Shown: positions 8,653 to 17,466, counted from the first letter of the stretch. The stretch is 59,254 nucleotides of DNA from Schlesneria paludicola DSM 18645 (GCA_945869955.1 CAMBQP010000005.1:1-59254); one strand, 5' to 3'. Numbers and translations: made by a program. The notes: a model not told the origin generated them from the letters alone.

Positions 8653-9864
8653 TTACGCGTCGAACTTGATGACCGTCTCTTGGAATTTTCGTTTTCCTTC
8701 TTCGACGACGCGGCGAATTTCTTTCGCGTTTTCTTCGCTTTCTTTTCGCAATTCCGCGATCATCTGAATCGACTCGACCTGATAATCAGAGATCGCTGTA
8801 ACCAGCTTTTCAACCGATTGCGGGCTGATCGTTGAACCATACCCGGCACGCAAGGCCGCGCGTTCGAGTTCTCGTCCCAGTTCGGCCACATCCTCCAGCC
8901 CTTTATTCACCCCTTCTTTCATCGATTCCGTCGCCCTCGTGGCTTCGTTGAGGCCTTGCTGGGACGTATAAACAGTCCCCAGAATCGTGAAGACGTGTTC
9001 ATTCGTCGTGAAGAAGGTGACCGATCGTCGATAAACCTGATCTTTGACATCGTGCGTCTGCTTCAGCTTGGTGATCAGTGTTTCACCGACATCGTATCCA
9101 ACGCTCAAGTTTTCAGCGACATCTTTCAGCAACTGGTAGGTGCGATCTTCTTTTTCAAATGCATGTCGCGATTCATCGCGTGCGAGTTCCAGCTTGGATC
9201 GCTTTCCCTGTTCTGCATCGGCCGCAGCGGTCACCGCTTCCTGTGCAGCGGTCAAATGCTGCTGTGCCGCCAAGAGCGTCGGAGAATGCTCGTCAAGAAC
9301 TTCACGCGAGAGGACTTCGGCCTCTTTCAGCGCGAAGCGGAAGTCGATATAGGCATCCATGATCGACAGTTCGCGATCGAGTTGATTTTTGGTATCTGCC
9401 GCAACGGCCTTGTAAACATCGGCAATCTTGTCAAAGCGTGCGCTGGGTGTGCCGCGACGGATTCGCATCCAGAGATTTTGAGCTTTTTCGCCGAGACTGA
9501 ATTTGCCGTCGTCGAGTTGCCGAATCAGCATTTTCGAGTCTTCACGGATCGAATCAAACATCTGGGTAATTTCAAGATAACGCGTCCCGATATTGATGCT
9601 TTCCACGTTGTCTCGCACCAGTTGGTTGAAGGTGCTCATCTGCTGAATGGTCTTCGCGATGGCGAGGACCTTTGCTTCGTTCACATGCTTGACCTCATCC
9701 AGCATTTTCACCATTTCGGTTGGCTGCTGTGATGTGGCAACACCGAATTTCTTCAGTGCACCAACGGCTTTATCCAGATATTGTTGAATTCCTGTCGGCA
9801 TCGCGGGGATGGCCAAGTCGGTCGACTTTTCAACGACTTTCGCTTCAATGAGTTCTTTGGACAT
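8653..9864 (-). CDS. Cytoplasmic helical protein, TelA-like (toxic anion resistance family)
   Basis: 403 aa with no signal peptide or membrane segment and almost wholly helical. Heptad-like Ala/Glu/Leu runs are strongest at about residues 185-250 and 350-400. The layout resembles TelA/KlaA/YceH proteins: an N-terminal Leu/Asp-rich region, a central basic stretch preceding long coiled-coil helices, then a hydrophobic segment (VTFFTTNEHVFTIL) and a C-terminal amphipathic helix of E/K/R. TelA proteins are linked to tellurite and other stress and often sit beside TerD genes; none is present here. The assignment rests on overall pattern, not on a diagnostic motif, so treat it as tentative. Confidence 0.6.
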   Translation of the reverse strand: MSKELIEAKVVEKSTDLAIPAMPTGIQQYLDKAVGALKKFGVATSQQPTEMVKMLDEVKHVNEAKVLAIAKTIQQMSTFNQLVRDNVESINIGTRYLEITQMFDSIREDSKMLIRQLDDGKFSLGEKAQNLWMRIRRGTPSARFDKIADVYKAVAADTKNQLDRELSIMDAYIDFRFALKEAEVLSREVLDEHSPTLLAAQQHLTAAQEAVTAAADAEQGKRSKLELARDESRHAFEKEDRTYQLLKDVAENLSVGYDVGETLITKLKQTHDVKDQVYRRSVTFFTTNEHVFTILGTVYTSQQGLNEATRATESMKEGVNKGLEDVAELGRELERAALRAGYGSTISPQSVEKLVTAISDYQVESIQMIAELRKESEENAKEIRRVVEEGKRKFQETVIKFDA

Positions 9865-10105
9865 ACTGGGCTGTGCCTTTCAAATCAAACCGTGAGAAGA
9901 TCAAATGAAACAGAGAGCAAAATTTTCGCGGTACGAGGCCCGCCGCAGCGGAATCTCGCATCTCAAACACGACGATGCACGGAAGCTGATAGCGTACCAA
10001 TCTGAGTTTTCTCTCGCGACTGTAACTCAGCACAATTTGAACACAGGGCAATTTGAATCCCGAAAATCAACGTCTTTGCCGCATTGCCCGTGAACGCAAA
10101 TCGAA

Positions 10106-10573
10106 TCACGATCCGAGCAGCCGACCCCAGAGTGGCGGCCCCAAAATCAACAGCCCAATCATGGCCGCTGTCAGGCTGAGGATCAAAACTCCGGCGGCCG
10201 CCACATCTTTCGCAACCTTGGCCTGCGGGTGCCATTCCGGCGAAAGCAGATCCACAATCGCTTCGACCGTGGTATTGATCGTCTCACCGGCAAGCACGGC
10301 ACCAATCGTTAATAGTAACAGGGCAATTTCCAGTTTCGACAATGGGAGCCAGCAGGCCACTCCCAGTACCGTCGCCCCGAATACAAGGTGGATTTTCGCA
10401 TTTCGTTGTGTCCGAACTGTGAAAACCAATCCAGACCAGGCATGCTGGACGCTGCGAAAAAAAGGGGGCTGTTTCATGGATTCGGCTGGATTCTTCAAGT
10501 GTTCAAATTCTCGTGATTCATGTTCCGGTTGTTGTCGCACTCGGTCTGGCGAGATTCCCCTGATTCCCTTCAT
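10106..10573 (-). CDS. dgkA: Diacylglycerol kinase, DgkA family
   Basis: Small integral membrane kinase that phosphorylates diacylglycerol or undecaprenol with ATP, recycling lipid intermediates. The core shows the family pattern: an amphipathic RSVQHAWSGLVFTVRTQRNA, three transmembrane helices, and the active-site stretch ETINTTVEAIVDLL followed by AKVAKDVAAAGV. The ATG at 10573 has a perfect-looking AAGGAG five to six bases upstream, so I prefer it (155 aa) to the inner ATG at 10477 that would give the classic length of 123 aa. That leaves a hydrophilic N-terminal tail of about 32 residues. The open frame back to 10792 lacks protein-like character. Confidence 0.9.
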   Translation of the reverse strand: MKGIRGISPDRVRQQPEHESREFEHLKNPAESMKQPPFFRSVQHAWSGLVFTVRTQRNAKIHLVFGATVLGVACWLPLSKLEIALLLLTIGAVLAGETINTTVEAIVDLLSPEWHPQAKVAKDVAAAGVLILSLTAAMIGLLILGPPLWGRLLGS

Positions 10574-10794
10574 GAAGTCTCCTTCATGGATCATCGCCAG
10601 AAGGGGGTCGGGTCTTCCGGCAACGAAGTCAGAGTCCTGCAGTTCACTCAGAACTTCTGCGATCATACCCGACGAGACGAATTGTTCCTCCCCTCGTCTG
10701 TTGGCCGAGAATGGTCGTCTCGTCGTCTGGTAGCCGAATCGCTGCGATGTGACTAACATGCTGATAGCAGGGACTTCAAAAACATCGTACAAAA

Positions 10795-11934
10795 ATGGTT
10801 AGCAAGATCACGATGACCGACAATACTTTAACACAGATCGAACGAAAAATTCACAATGGCGAGCGGATTACGTTCGACGAGGGGATTTTCCTCGACGAAC
10901 GGGTCGATCTGCTGACTCTGGGGAGACTCGCCAACCAGATTCGCGAACGGAAAAATGGTAACATCGCTTACTACAACACGAACGTGCATTTGAATCCGAC
11001 CAATGTCTGTGTCTACCGCTGCCGATTCTGTGCTTTTCGAGCCGATTTGAAAGCCGAAAAAGCGTATGTTTTCAGCGACGACATGCTCCGCGAGCGGGTT
11101 CTGGAAGCTCGGGCCAACGGAGCAACAGAAATCCACGTGGTTGGTGGTTTGCATCATCAGAAGAAATTCGATTGGTATCTGAACATTGTGAAGGTCTTGC
11201 ACGAAACGTGTCCGGAAATTCATGTGAAGGCCTGGACCGCTGTGGAAATTGGCTGGTTCAGCTTTATTACCAAGCAATCGGTCGAATGGGTTTTGAAAGA
11301 ACTGGTCGACGCGGGGCTCGGGAGTATGCCGGGTGGGGGTGCGGAAATTTTCCACCCGGAAATTCGCGATCAACTCTGCGAACACAAAGCCGATTCGGTG
11401 AACTGGATCAACGTCCATCGCTCGGCGCACCAACAGGGACTCAGGTCGAATGCCACGATGTTGTACGGCCACATCGAACAGGCCCGGCATCGCATCGATC
11501 ATCTCTGTCAATTGCGGGCATTGCAGGATGAGACCCATGGATTCCAAACCTTCATTCCGCTCGCTTTCCACCCCGATAATACGGGACTCGACCACATCGT
11601 GAAACCGACGGCAACGATGGATCTGCGAATGATTGCCCTATCACGGATTATGCTCGACAACTTCGACCATATTAAGGCGTACTGGATCATGCTGGGGGAA
11701 CAAACCGCCCAGGTGGCCCTCGGTTTCGGAGCAGACGATCTGGATGGAACGGTCGTTCATGAAATCATTTATCATGATGCCGGGGCCAAAACACCGGAAG
11801 GACTCAGTGTCGAGCATTTGCATCGGTTGATCCGTGAAGCGGGCCGGGACCCCGTTGAACGAGATACACTGTATCGGCGGGTGATTCGCGATGGTGCGAG
11901 TTGGAGTGTTGGCGATCCGTTGCTTGCGAGTTAG
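10795..11934 (+). CDS. mqnE: Aminofutalosine synthase MqnE (radical SAM)
   Basis: Adds a SAM-derived adenosyl group to the chorismate-derived precursor, giving aminofutalosine in the futalosine route to menaquinone. The radical SAM cluster motif CxxxCxxC is at C72, C76 and C79. MqnE-type signatures follow: HVVGGLHHQ, AWTAVEI, SMPGGGAEIFHPEIR, RSNATMLYGHIE and FIPLAFHPDNT, which set it apart from MqnC. The length of 379 aa is normal. ATG at 10795 or 10813 could be the start; neither has a clear ribosome site. It is followed by a VOC protein and a DegT-like gene with short spacings. Other mqn genes are not in the window. Confidence 0.95.
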   Translation: MVSKITMTDNTLTQIERKIHNGERITFDEGIFLDERVDLLTLGRLANQIRERKNGNIAYYNTNVHLNPTNVCVYRCRFCAFRADLKAEKAYVFSDDMLRERVLEARANGATEIHVVGGLHHQKKFDWYLNIVKVLHETCPEIHVKAWTAVEIGWFSFITKQSVEWVLKELVDAGLGSMPGGGAEIFHPEIRDQLCEHKADSVNWINVHRSAHQQGLRSNATMLYGHIEQARHRIDHLCQLRALQDETHGFQTFIPLAFHPDNTGLDHIVKPTATMDLRMIALSRIMLDNFDHIKAYWIMLGEQTAQVALGFGADDLDGTVVHEIIYHDAGAKTPEGLSVEHLHRLIREAGRDPVERDTLYRRVIRDGASWSVGDPLLAS

Positions 11935-11961
11935 ACTGAATTCCTTTCCAAGGAGCCTTGT

Positions 11962-12366
11962 ATGACCAGTCCGATTCGCGTCAAATCACTGGACCATGTC
12001 ACCATTGTTGTGAAGGATCTTAAGGCAACGCGTCGGTTCTATGTCGAGGCACTCGGTATGGACGAAGTTCCTCGTCCCAATTTCAGTTTCTCCGGACAAT
12101 GGTTTCAGGCGGGTGCAACTTTGATTCATACGATCCTGGAGTTTGAAGGCTCCGGGCGTGCTGGTGCCGCAGCATGTGCCAATTCACGTGGACATCACTT
12201 TGCCTTTCTCGTTGACGATTGTCACGCCGCCGCACAACGAATTGCCGCTTTTCAAATTCCCTTCGTTTCCCCACCAAAGCAACGGCCTGATGGGGCTACA
12301 CAATTGTTCATCAATGATCCGGACGGGCATCTTGTCGAACTCTGCTCACTCCCCACGTCGAACTAA
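11962..12366 (+). CDS. VOC-family (glyoxalase/bleomycin-resistance fold) protein
   Basis: 134 aa with the beta-alpha-beta-beta-beta pattern of one VOC module pair. LDHVTIVVKDLKATRRFYVE at the N-terminus provides the first metal-ligand histidine (His12), HHFAFLVDD the second region, and NDPDGHLVELCS the C-terminal glutamate. VOC proteins include isomerases, dioxygenases, epimerases and resistance proteins, so the substrate cannot be told. AAGGAG lies seven to eight bases upstream of the ATG. It follows mqnE by 27 bp and precedes the DegT-like gene, suggesting one transcript. Confidence 0.88.
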   Translation: MTSPIRVKSLDHVTIVVKDLKATRRFYVEALGMDEVPRPNFSFSGQWFQAGATLIHTILEFEGSGRAGAAACANSRGHHFAFLVDDCHAAAQRIAAFQIPFVSPPKQRPDGATQLFINDPDGHLVELCSLPTSN

Positions 12367-12372
12367 TCAAAC

Positions 12373-13455
12373 GTGCTCATGACTGCCAAGTATGATTTGC
12401 CGACCATCGGTGGCATGTTTGCCACATCGGATCATGATCGATTTCTGACTGCCAATGATCGCAGTCAGTTCGATACGCTGTTTCCGCTGAAAGTCGGTGG
12501 AAAAACTCGTAATCTTTACGAGACCGGTATCGATGCTCTGGCGGCGATCCTTCGCGATCAAGGTGCGCCAGGTGCCCCAATTCGGCTGTGGACTCCGGAA
12601 AATTTTTGTCAGGAATCGCTGCAAAGGCTTAATCTGAAGCTCGATCAGCGGCTTCAGTTTGTTTCTTATCGCTCGACAAGTGACTTGTGGGAGATTCAGG
12701 AAAAAGAGGTACTGCTCTGGTTGCATTTTAACCGCTTTGATCCTGCGGCCAAATCGACGATTGAAGCTGTCAAAGAGCGAGTCGGGGTCATCGTGATCGA
12801 GGACTTTGTTCAGGCACCCCTCGAAATTTCTCGCTTCTCGGGTGATTTTGCGTTGAACAGTTTGCGCAAATTCAGCAGCCTAGACGTCTCGGTCGCGTAT
12901 CAGGACGCTGTCGCTCGGACGGAAAGCGAAACCGAGTATGCTAAAGAGACGCGTTACCGAGTCTTGAAGAAGGAGGCAGAGCACATCAAAGCCGCGTTTC
13001 TCCAAGGCCCCTCCGAGGTGTTGGAGCGGCAGTTTTTGTCATACTGTCGGGAGGCGGATCAGGCACTTTTCGTTCGTGAGATCGCTCACTGCCATCCCCG
13101 CGAAGAAGAACGTGCCGCCCACTTTGACTTCAGAACCGTACGGGAACGCCGAACGGCCAATTACCGTTGGTTAGCGGCACAGTTTGATCAGCACTTCGAT
13201 GAGATGACGATCCTTCCCGGCGACCTGATGTACCTGATGGTGACCACTGCGGATCGTGATCGCTATCGTGCCGACTTGATGGCCCAACGAGTTTTTCCGG
13301 TGATCCATTGGGCGGATTCCGGGTGCGCATTGGCGAAGTCGCTGCTCAGTTTTCATGTCGATCAACGATATACCGTTGATGATTTCCAGCGGATGATTTC
13401 GGTGTTAAAAGCCACCCAAGATGATTTGCAAAGGCTGAGGCAAGTCCGCCAGTGA
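12373..13455 (+). CDS. Divergent DegT/DnrJ/EryC1-like aminotransferase-fold protein
   Basis: About 360 aa, GTG start (ATG two codons later). Weak but consistent fold-type-I PLP features are present: VIVIEDFVQAP resembles the Asp-Gln strand that holds the pyridine ring, NSLRKFSSLD resembles the Schiff-base lysine loop of SLRKW-type DegT relatives, and the C-terminus (RVFPVIHWADS ... LLSFHVDQRYTVDDFQRM) matches the family's closing IxLPxDQRY block. Sugar aminotransferases of this fold usually make amino-sugars; here no sugar-nucleotide genes are adjacent. It overlaps nothing, starts 6 bp after the VOC gene, and converges on the sulfatase-like gene 17 bp away. Activity is uncertain. Confidence 0.65.
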   Translation: MLMTAKYDLPTIGGMFATSDHDRFLTANDRSQFDTLFPLKVGGKTRNLYETGIDALAAILRDQGAPGAPIRLWTPENFCQESLQRLNLKLDQRLQFVSYRSTSDLWEIQEKEVLLWLHFNRFDPAAKSTIEAVKERVGVIVIEDFVQAPLEISRFSGDFALNSLRKFSSLDVSVAYQDAVARTESETEYAKETRYRVLKKEAEHIKAAFLQGPSEVLERQFLSYCREADQALFVREIAHCHPREEERAAHFDFRTVRERRTANYRWLAAQFDQHFDEMTILPGDLMYLMVTTADRDRYRADLMAQRVFPVIHWADSGCALAKSLLSFHVDQRYTVDDFQRMISVLKATQDDLQRLRQVRQ

Positions 13456-13472
13456 TCCCCTGCTGCGGGCGA

Positions 13473-14672
13473 TTACGAGTCGGCGCCTGGTCTTTGAGGC
13501 TCGTTTTCCGGAACCTGTTGCAGAAGTTCGGCCACGACCTCTGGGTGTTGGGAGGCGACATTATCTACATCCCACAGATCTTCAGGTTTCACATACAATG
13601 CGTTTGCGGAACCCCTGGTCGGTTGCTCGTTCTCCATAGTTGGTGTGTCCCCGTTTTCACGAATGCACAACCAGCGTCGAGTTCGCACCGCTTCGGTACC
13701 AGCCCCATCCCCATACTGCAATGACGATCGTGCCGGAATTTCTTCGGTTAATTCCCGCAACCAGCTTCGGGGGGGAGGGACAAACGGACTTGCCTGCGGA
13801 GCGAACCAATCGATCAATGTTGGTACCAGATCCGTGGTCTGTACGAGTCGATCGGACCGCAGCGAAACAACGTGCTCGAACCGTTGATCGTGATAGATTT
13901 TTAAGACCAGTGGTGTTCTGGCCAACTGATCGCACAACGGGGACGAAGGACTTTGAAGTGTCCCCGGTCTTCCCGTTTTAATCTGTTGCCAAAGATGTCC
14001 ATTTGCCGCCATGACAATCACAAGCGTTGGCTCACCAGCAAGACTTGCTTCGAGGTTGGCGACAAGTTCCCCAATCCAGTGATCCAATAGTGAGACAGCA
14101 CCGGCATAAACGGCAGGATGTTGTGAACGGGTTTCCTCATCCAATTCGGCGATCTCTTGGCCCCGCTCTTGAAAATCCTCGAAATACAATGACTCGAATC
14201 CAATTGGCGGAATTCCAGGTCCGGATGCGTGCAGCCACAGCAGCCGAGACTGGCGCTGAAATACGCTGTCATTCCACGTCTCAATTCCGGCTTTCACGAG
14301 ATTGGCAAAGGGGGTTTCCTGCGGTGCCGCATCCAACCCTTCGTTTCCCCGAACCGAGCGAATCTCATCAAAAGGGATCACCCGCTGCCAGGGTTGAATC
14401 TCTCCCGTGACGATCATTCGGGCTGCGACCGCTTGCGACTTGAGCAAGGCTGCCAAGACATCGGAATCTCTGGATTCGAGTTCCGATCGCCAATGGGTCC
14501 CCAAGGCCCAAGCCATTCCGGACTGGAGGCCAACGGTCTCGGCAAAGTGCAGATCAAAGACGGCTCCATCGGCCGCCAATCGATCCCAATGAGGGGTTTC
14601 TATCCATTCGTTGCCGTAGCAGCCAATCGCATTCGCGGCGAGTGAGTCAAAGGAAATGATTAAGGCCTGCAT
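13473..14672 (-). CDS. Sulfatase-fold (alkaline phosphatase superfamily) protein lacking catalytic residues
   Basis: The start MQALIISFDSLAANAIGCYG, then TPHWDRLAADGAVFDLHFAE, matches the sulfatase N-terminus. The nucleophile block, normally C/S-x-P-S-R, reads GLQSGMAWALGT, with neither the cysteine/serine nor the arginine. The later metal site that normally reads D-H reads MAANGH. The second aspartate of the first metal pair is also missing. So the fold is recognisable but sulfate-ester hydrolysis is unlikely; a binding or structural role, or another chemistry, is possible. The ATG at 14672 gives 399 aa; the open frame starts at 14753. No signal peptide is seen, unlike most planctomycete sulfatases. 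Confidence 0.75.
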   Translation of the reverse strand: MQALIISFDSLAANAIGCYGNEWIETPHWDRLAADGAVFDLHFAETVGLQSGMAWALGTHWRSELESRDSDVLAALLKSQAVAARMIVTGEIQPWQRVIPFDEIRSVRGNEGLDAAPQETPFANLVKAGIETWNDSVFQRQSRLLWLHASGPGIPPIGFESLYFEDFQERGQEIAELDEETRSQHPAVYAGAVSLLDHWIGELVANLEASLAGEPTLVIVMAANGHLWQQIKTGRPGTLQSPSSPLCDQLARTPLVLKIYHDQRFEHVVSLRSDRLVQTTDLVPTLIDWFAPQASPFVPPPRSWLRELTEEIPARSSLQYGDGAGTEAVRTRRWLCIRENGDTPTMENEQPTRGSANALYVKPEDLWDVDNVASQHPEVVAELLQQVPENEPQRPGADS

Positions 14673-14766
14673 CGGGTTTCGACTTTCTCTCAATTTGGAC
14701 ATCGTCGATGAGCAGGGAAAAGAAGAGTGATCCAAGTTATGGATTCTATGCATGAGTTAAAAACAA

Positions 14767-14812
14767 AGAGAGCAGGTTCGGCGCATGGGAAATCAGCGCT
14801 GACCTGCTCTCT
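14767..14812 (-). terminator. Hairpin terminator, 11-bp stem
   Basis: AGAGAGCAGGT (14767-14777) pairs exactly with 14802-14812. The stem is followed by CATTTT on plus; on minus the run after the stem is TTTGTTTTT. It lies just downstream of the small minus-strand gene ending at 14873 and upstream of the sulfatase-like gene, so it should end the former transcript. Confidence 0.75.
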
Positions 14813-14872
14813 CATTTTCACGAGTCATAAACAATCCAAAGAGGCTTCAGATCGTCAGTTCGCATTATCGGT

Positions 14873-15196
14873 TCAAGGCATTCGCAATGCTCGACGCCAT
14901 TGTGGGCTTTCGAGAATTCGCTGGATTTGTAATTCGTGAAGTTGATCGAACCAAGTCCCGTCAAACTCGAAAACCTCGTACATCCGCTGGGACTCGTCGA
15001 ATTGAGGGTCTGTTGTTCCCCCCCCTTCGTCTGTTCCAGCGAATCGACTTGGTACGATGAGGACCCAAGTCCGATCTCCTGTTCGCTCCCAAGTTGGCTT
15101 GGTCCAACGAAACCCGACGTCTTGCAACTCTGCCTGTCGCATACAATGGCCTCCCTGCCAATCAACACGGCTCCATCCTGACGTCGGATTATTCAA
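14873..15196 (-). CDS. Small hypothetical protein, uncertain start
   Basis: The translated frame looks protein-like (WTKPTWERTGDRTWVLIVPS, then YEVFEFDGTWFDQLHELQIQ) and is followed by a hairpin terminator. There is no ATG at the front: the first usable start is TTG at 15196, giving 107 aa. The frame stays open upstream to 15244 (reading ITYWKSLDQLRHSL), and that stretch also looks coding, but it ends at a TGA with no start codon. Either a non-standard start is used or the 5' end is broken. I do not recognise a family. Confidence 0.5.
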   Translation of the reverse strand: MNNPTSGWSRVDWQGGHCMRQAELQDVGFRWTKPTWERTGDRTWVLIVPSRFAGTDEGGGTTDPQFDESQRMYEVFEFDGTWFDQLHELQIQRILESPQWRRALRMP

Positions 15197-15312
15197 AGAG
15201 TGGCGCAGTTGGTCAAGCGACTTCCAGTAAGTTATTGAAACACTTCATGGACTTTGACCACTTGCAATCCTTGTCGCGGAACTTGCTCTGGGAGGCTTTG
15301 GTGAATTAGGCT

Positions 15313-15861
15313 ATGGGCAATGAACCATCATGGTTTAAAAGTCCCGACGGTGAGTTGATTGAACGAGGTGGCCGATTGCATCACAAACCTTTCGATCAAG
15401 CCAAAACGGCGTTGTCCCCAGCCCACGAACAACGGGATGCATCGACCACCTTCAATACAAAAGTGCTGGCATCGCTTGCAGTGTTAGCGCCTGAATCGTG
15501 TCGCGATTGCGGGCTGTGTTGCGAAGGGATTGGATCACCCATGTTAATCTATGCGTCGCGACCTGGGTTTCCCACCCCGCATCCCTTTCGGCCAGCAACG
15601 CTTCCAGACGAGCTCATCCAGGAAATTGATTGCGCCTTCTCAGGACTATTACGTGGCCAAGAGCCACAACAACGTTGTCTCTGGTTCGATGAACAGCAGC
15701 GCGGCTGTCGACACTATGAATTTCGACCGCCGATTTGTCGTGAGTATGAACTGGGGGGAACCGCTTGCCAGCAGCGTCGTCGAGAAGAGCGACGTACGAT
15801 CAATTTGTACAACCTTGTCCACGAAAACGCTCCCGCAGAAACCTCGGATCCCGTTCCCTAG
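15313..15861 (+). CDS. YkgJ-family cysteine-cluster protein
   Basis: 182 aa. The central CRDCGLCCEGIG motif, a later RCLWFD and the GCRHYEFRPPICREYE segment make up the eight-cysteine pattern of the YkgJ/UPF0153 family, thought to bind Zn or an Fe-S cluster. The biochemical role of the family is not established. The N-terminal 55 residues are polar and not part of the family core. It converges with arfB, the stops being 10 bp apart. Confidence 0.85.
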   Translation: MGNEPSWFKSPDGELIERGGRLHHKPFDQAKTALSPAHEQRDASTTFNTKVLASLAVLAPESCRDCGLCCEGIGSPMLIYASRPGFPTPHPFRPATLPDELIQEIDCAFSGLLRGQEPQQRCLWFDEQQRGCRHYEFRPPICREYELGGTACQQRRREERRTINLYNLVHENAPAETSDPVP

Positions 15862-15871
15862 TCAGCTCGCT

Positions 15872-16294
15872 TTAGTCATCCAGCCTGGGGGGTCTGCGTC
15901 GCTCTTTGATTTCGGTTCGGTCCCGTTTCGCGGCGATCCGCCGCCGCTTCGAGGCCTGCGTCGGCTTCACGACGCGCCGTGGCTTCGGTGCTGTCGCAAC
16001 GGCTCCAATGAGTGCTTTCAGTTTTTCCAGGCAGTCGTTGACATTTTTGGGCTGATCCCGGAAACGCTCGCTGCTTAAAACAAGCTCTACTTCCAACGTA
16101 ATCCGTCGCCGATACGCCGCAACAAACCGCTCGCGAACATCGCCCGGTAACGATTCCGAATGGACAAGATCCCAGCGAAGAATCACCTTCGAATTTACCT
16201 TATTGACGTTCTGTCCACCGGGGCCAGAGCTGCGCGCCGTCGACCAGGTGAATTCGCGACAGGGGATGCGAATCCGACGTGAGACATCGAGCAT
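15872..16294 (-). CDS. arfB: Alternative ribosome-rescue peptidyl-tRNA hydrolase ArfB (YaeJ)
   Basis: ArfB enters stalled ribosomes and hydrolyses peptidyl-tRNA without a stop codon. The single catalytic domain shows GGQ in the context SSGPGGQNVNKVNSKV, near residue 27. The C-terminus is strongly basic (KPRRVVKPTQASKRRRIAAKR), as required to sit in the empty mRNA channel. There is no codon-recognition domain, which separates it from RF1/RF2. The ATG at 16294 aligns with the ArfB start and gives 140 aa; ATGs at 16315 and 16375 are in frame. Confidence 0.92.
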   Translation of the reverse strand: MLDVSRRIRIPCREFTWSTARSSGPGGQNVNKVNSKVILRWDLVHSESLPGDVRERFVAAYRRRITLEVELVLSSERFRDQPKNVNDCLEKLKALIGAVATAPKPRRVVKPTQASKRRRIAAKRDRTEIKERRRPPRLDD

Positions 16295-16480
16295 TGTCGA
16301 ATCATCGGGGAACATGGTCGTACGGGAATCTTTGAAAATCAATAAAACCTGACCGGAACTCGATCTCGAAGCCATCAGCCAATCACAGCAAATTGGTCAC
16401 AGACGCCTGTTGAGACACCAAAAAAAGTTCAAGGTTCAGGGCCACACCACCCCATGATACCCATTCCTGGCGTCAACCGT

Positions 16481-16500
16481 TTGCTCAATCTTGCTCAATC
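16481..16500. repeat. 10-bp perfect tandem duplication
   Basis: TTGCTCAATC twice in tandem, just downstream of the ExeA-like gene (stop at 16516, minus strand). No hairpin is associated. Confidence 0.85.
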
Positions 16501-16515
16501 GGGTCATTCGGATTA

Positions 16516-17343
16516 TCAGGCCGCGATATTCGAATGATGGATCTCGCCATGCACATTTTCGATTTGATTCGCCAGAATCCGCTCGGACTGGTTTGCAAAC
16601 CCGACCAATAATGCAAAGTCACACAAACGATTGATGCGTCGCGGAATGCCTGCAGTCAATTCAAAGATCGCTTTCATTGCGGCCCGATCAAAAATCGGCT
16701 CTGTTCTCCCCGCAGATTTCAGGCGGTGCGTTACGTACTCGGCGGTCTCAATGGCCGTCAATGACTTCAGCAGGCAGTGAAAGGCGATTCGATCGGCGAA
16801 CGGCGCAGCGGATTGGAGCTTTTCCTTCAATTCGGGTTGTCCGGCGAGAATCAATGAAAAGTTGGTTCGTCCAGGCTGCTGGAAATTCATCAACTGATGG
16901 AGCATTTGGAAGACCCGACGGTCTTCAATCAAATGAGCATCATCAAGCAAAATCACCGGGGGACATCCCGCTGCGGTGAATTCGCGTAATCTCGCAGCAA
17001 ACGTTCGTAGTAAAACATCAAAACCGGCTGACTGGCTGTTGAATTCGGGGGAACCGTCGCAGAGTTCATGAATGAGATAGGCCGCCATTTCTTGAGGGGA
17101 CAGCTGAGGATAGACCAGATGAACCACGGGTCGCAGTGGGGCAGATTCCTGCCGAATCATTTCGAGAACATGGGTCTTTCCTGTACCACTTGCGCCGATC
17201 AGCACGGCGGCCCCTTTGCCATGTTCGATCAAATACCCAAGCTTGACGACCGCTTCTCCATGCAGCGAGCCCGAGTAAAATGATTCGGCACGAAAGTCCT
17301 GGTCGAACGGTGCACGTTCCAGTTTCCAATGAGGTTCATACAT
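16516..17343 (-). CDS. ExeA/GspA-like AAA ATPase
   Basis: 275 aa. Walker A GASGTGKT (50-57) and Walker B ILLDDAH (131-137) are intact, with sensor and arginine-finger-like segments after (ILAGQPELKEKL; GIPRRINRLCD). The opening MYEPHWKLERAPF is the typical start of ExeA-type ATPases, which in type II secretion help move the secretin through peptidoglycan with ExeB. The peptidoglycan-binding C-terminal domain of ExeA is missing, as in many shorter relatives. The start at 17343 has AAGGAGG about five bases upstream; the open frame to 17412 is ignored. The membrane protein encoded just upstream is a plausible partner. Confidence 0.88.
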   Translation of the reverse strand: MYEPHWKLERAPFDQDFRAESFYSGSLHGEAVVKLGYLIEHGKGAAVLIGASGTGKTHVLEMIRQESAPLRPVVHLVYPQLSPQEMAAYLIHELCDGSPEFNSQSAGFDVLLRTFAARLREFTAAGCPPVILLDDAHLIEDRRVFQMLHQLMNFQQPGRTNFSLILAGQPELKEKLQSAAPFADRIAFHCLLKSLTAIETAEYVTHRLKSAGRTEPIFDRAAMKAIFELTAGIPRRINRLCDFALLVGFANQSERILANQIENVHGEIHHSNIAA

Positions 17344-17466
17344 GTTGGCCTCCTTGCCGCAGTCTCGTTGGTGGAACACGTCTGTGGGAAAATTTTCAAG
17401 GTCGAGAGGCACCGTCAGTCGCGACCGCCCCGAGGATGCAATTGCAGCGAGGGACCCACGCGACTC

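Noticed and set aside
10574-10792. N-terminal extension of DgkA
   Set aside because: An excellent ribosome site marks the downstream start at 10573.
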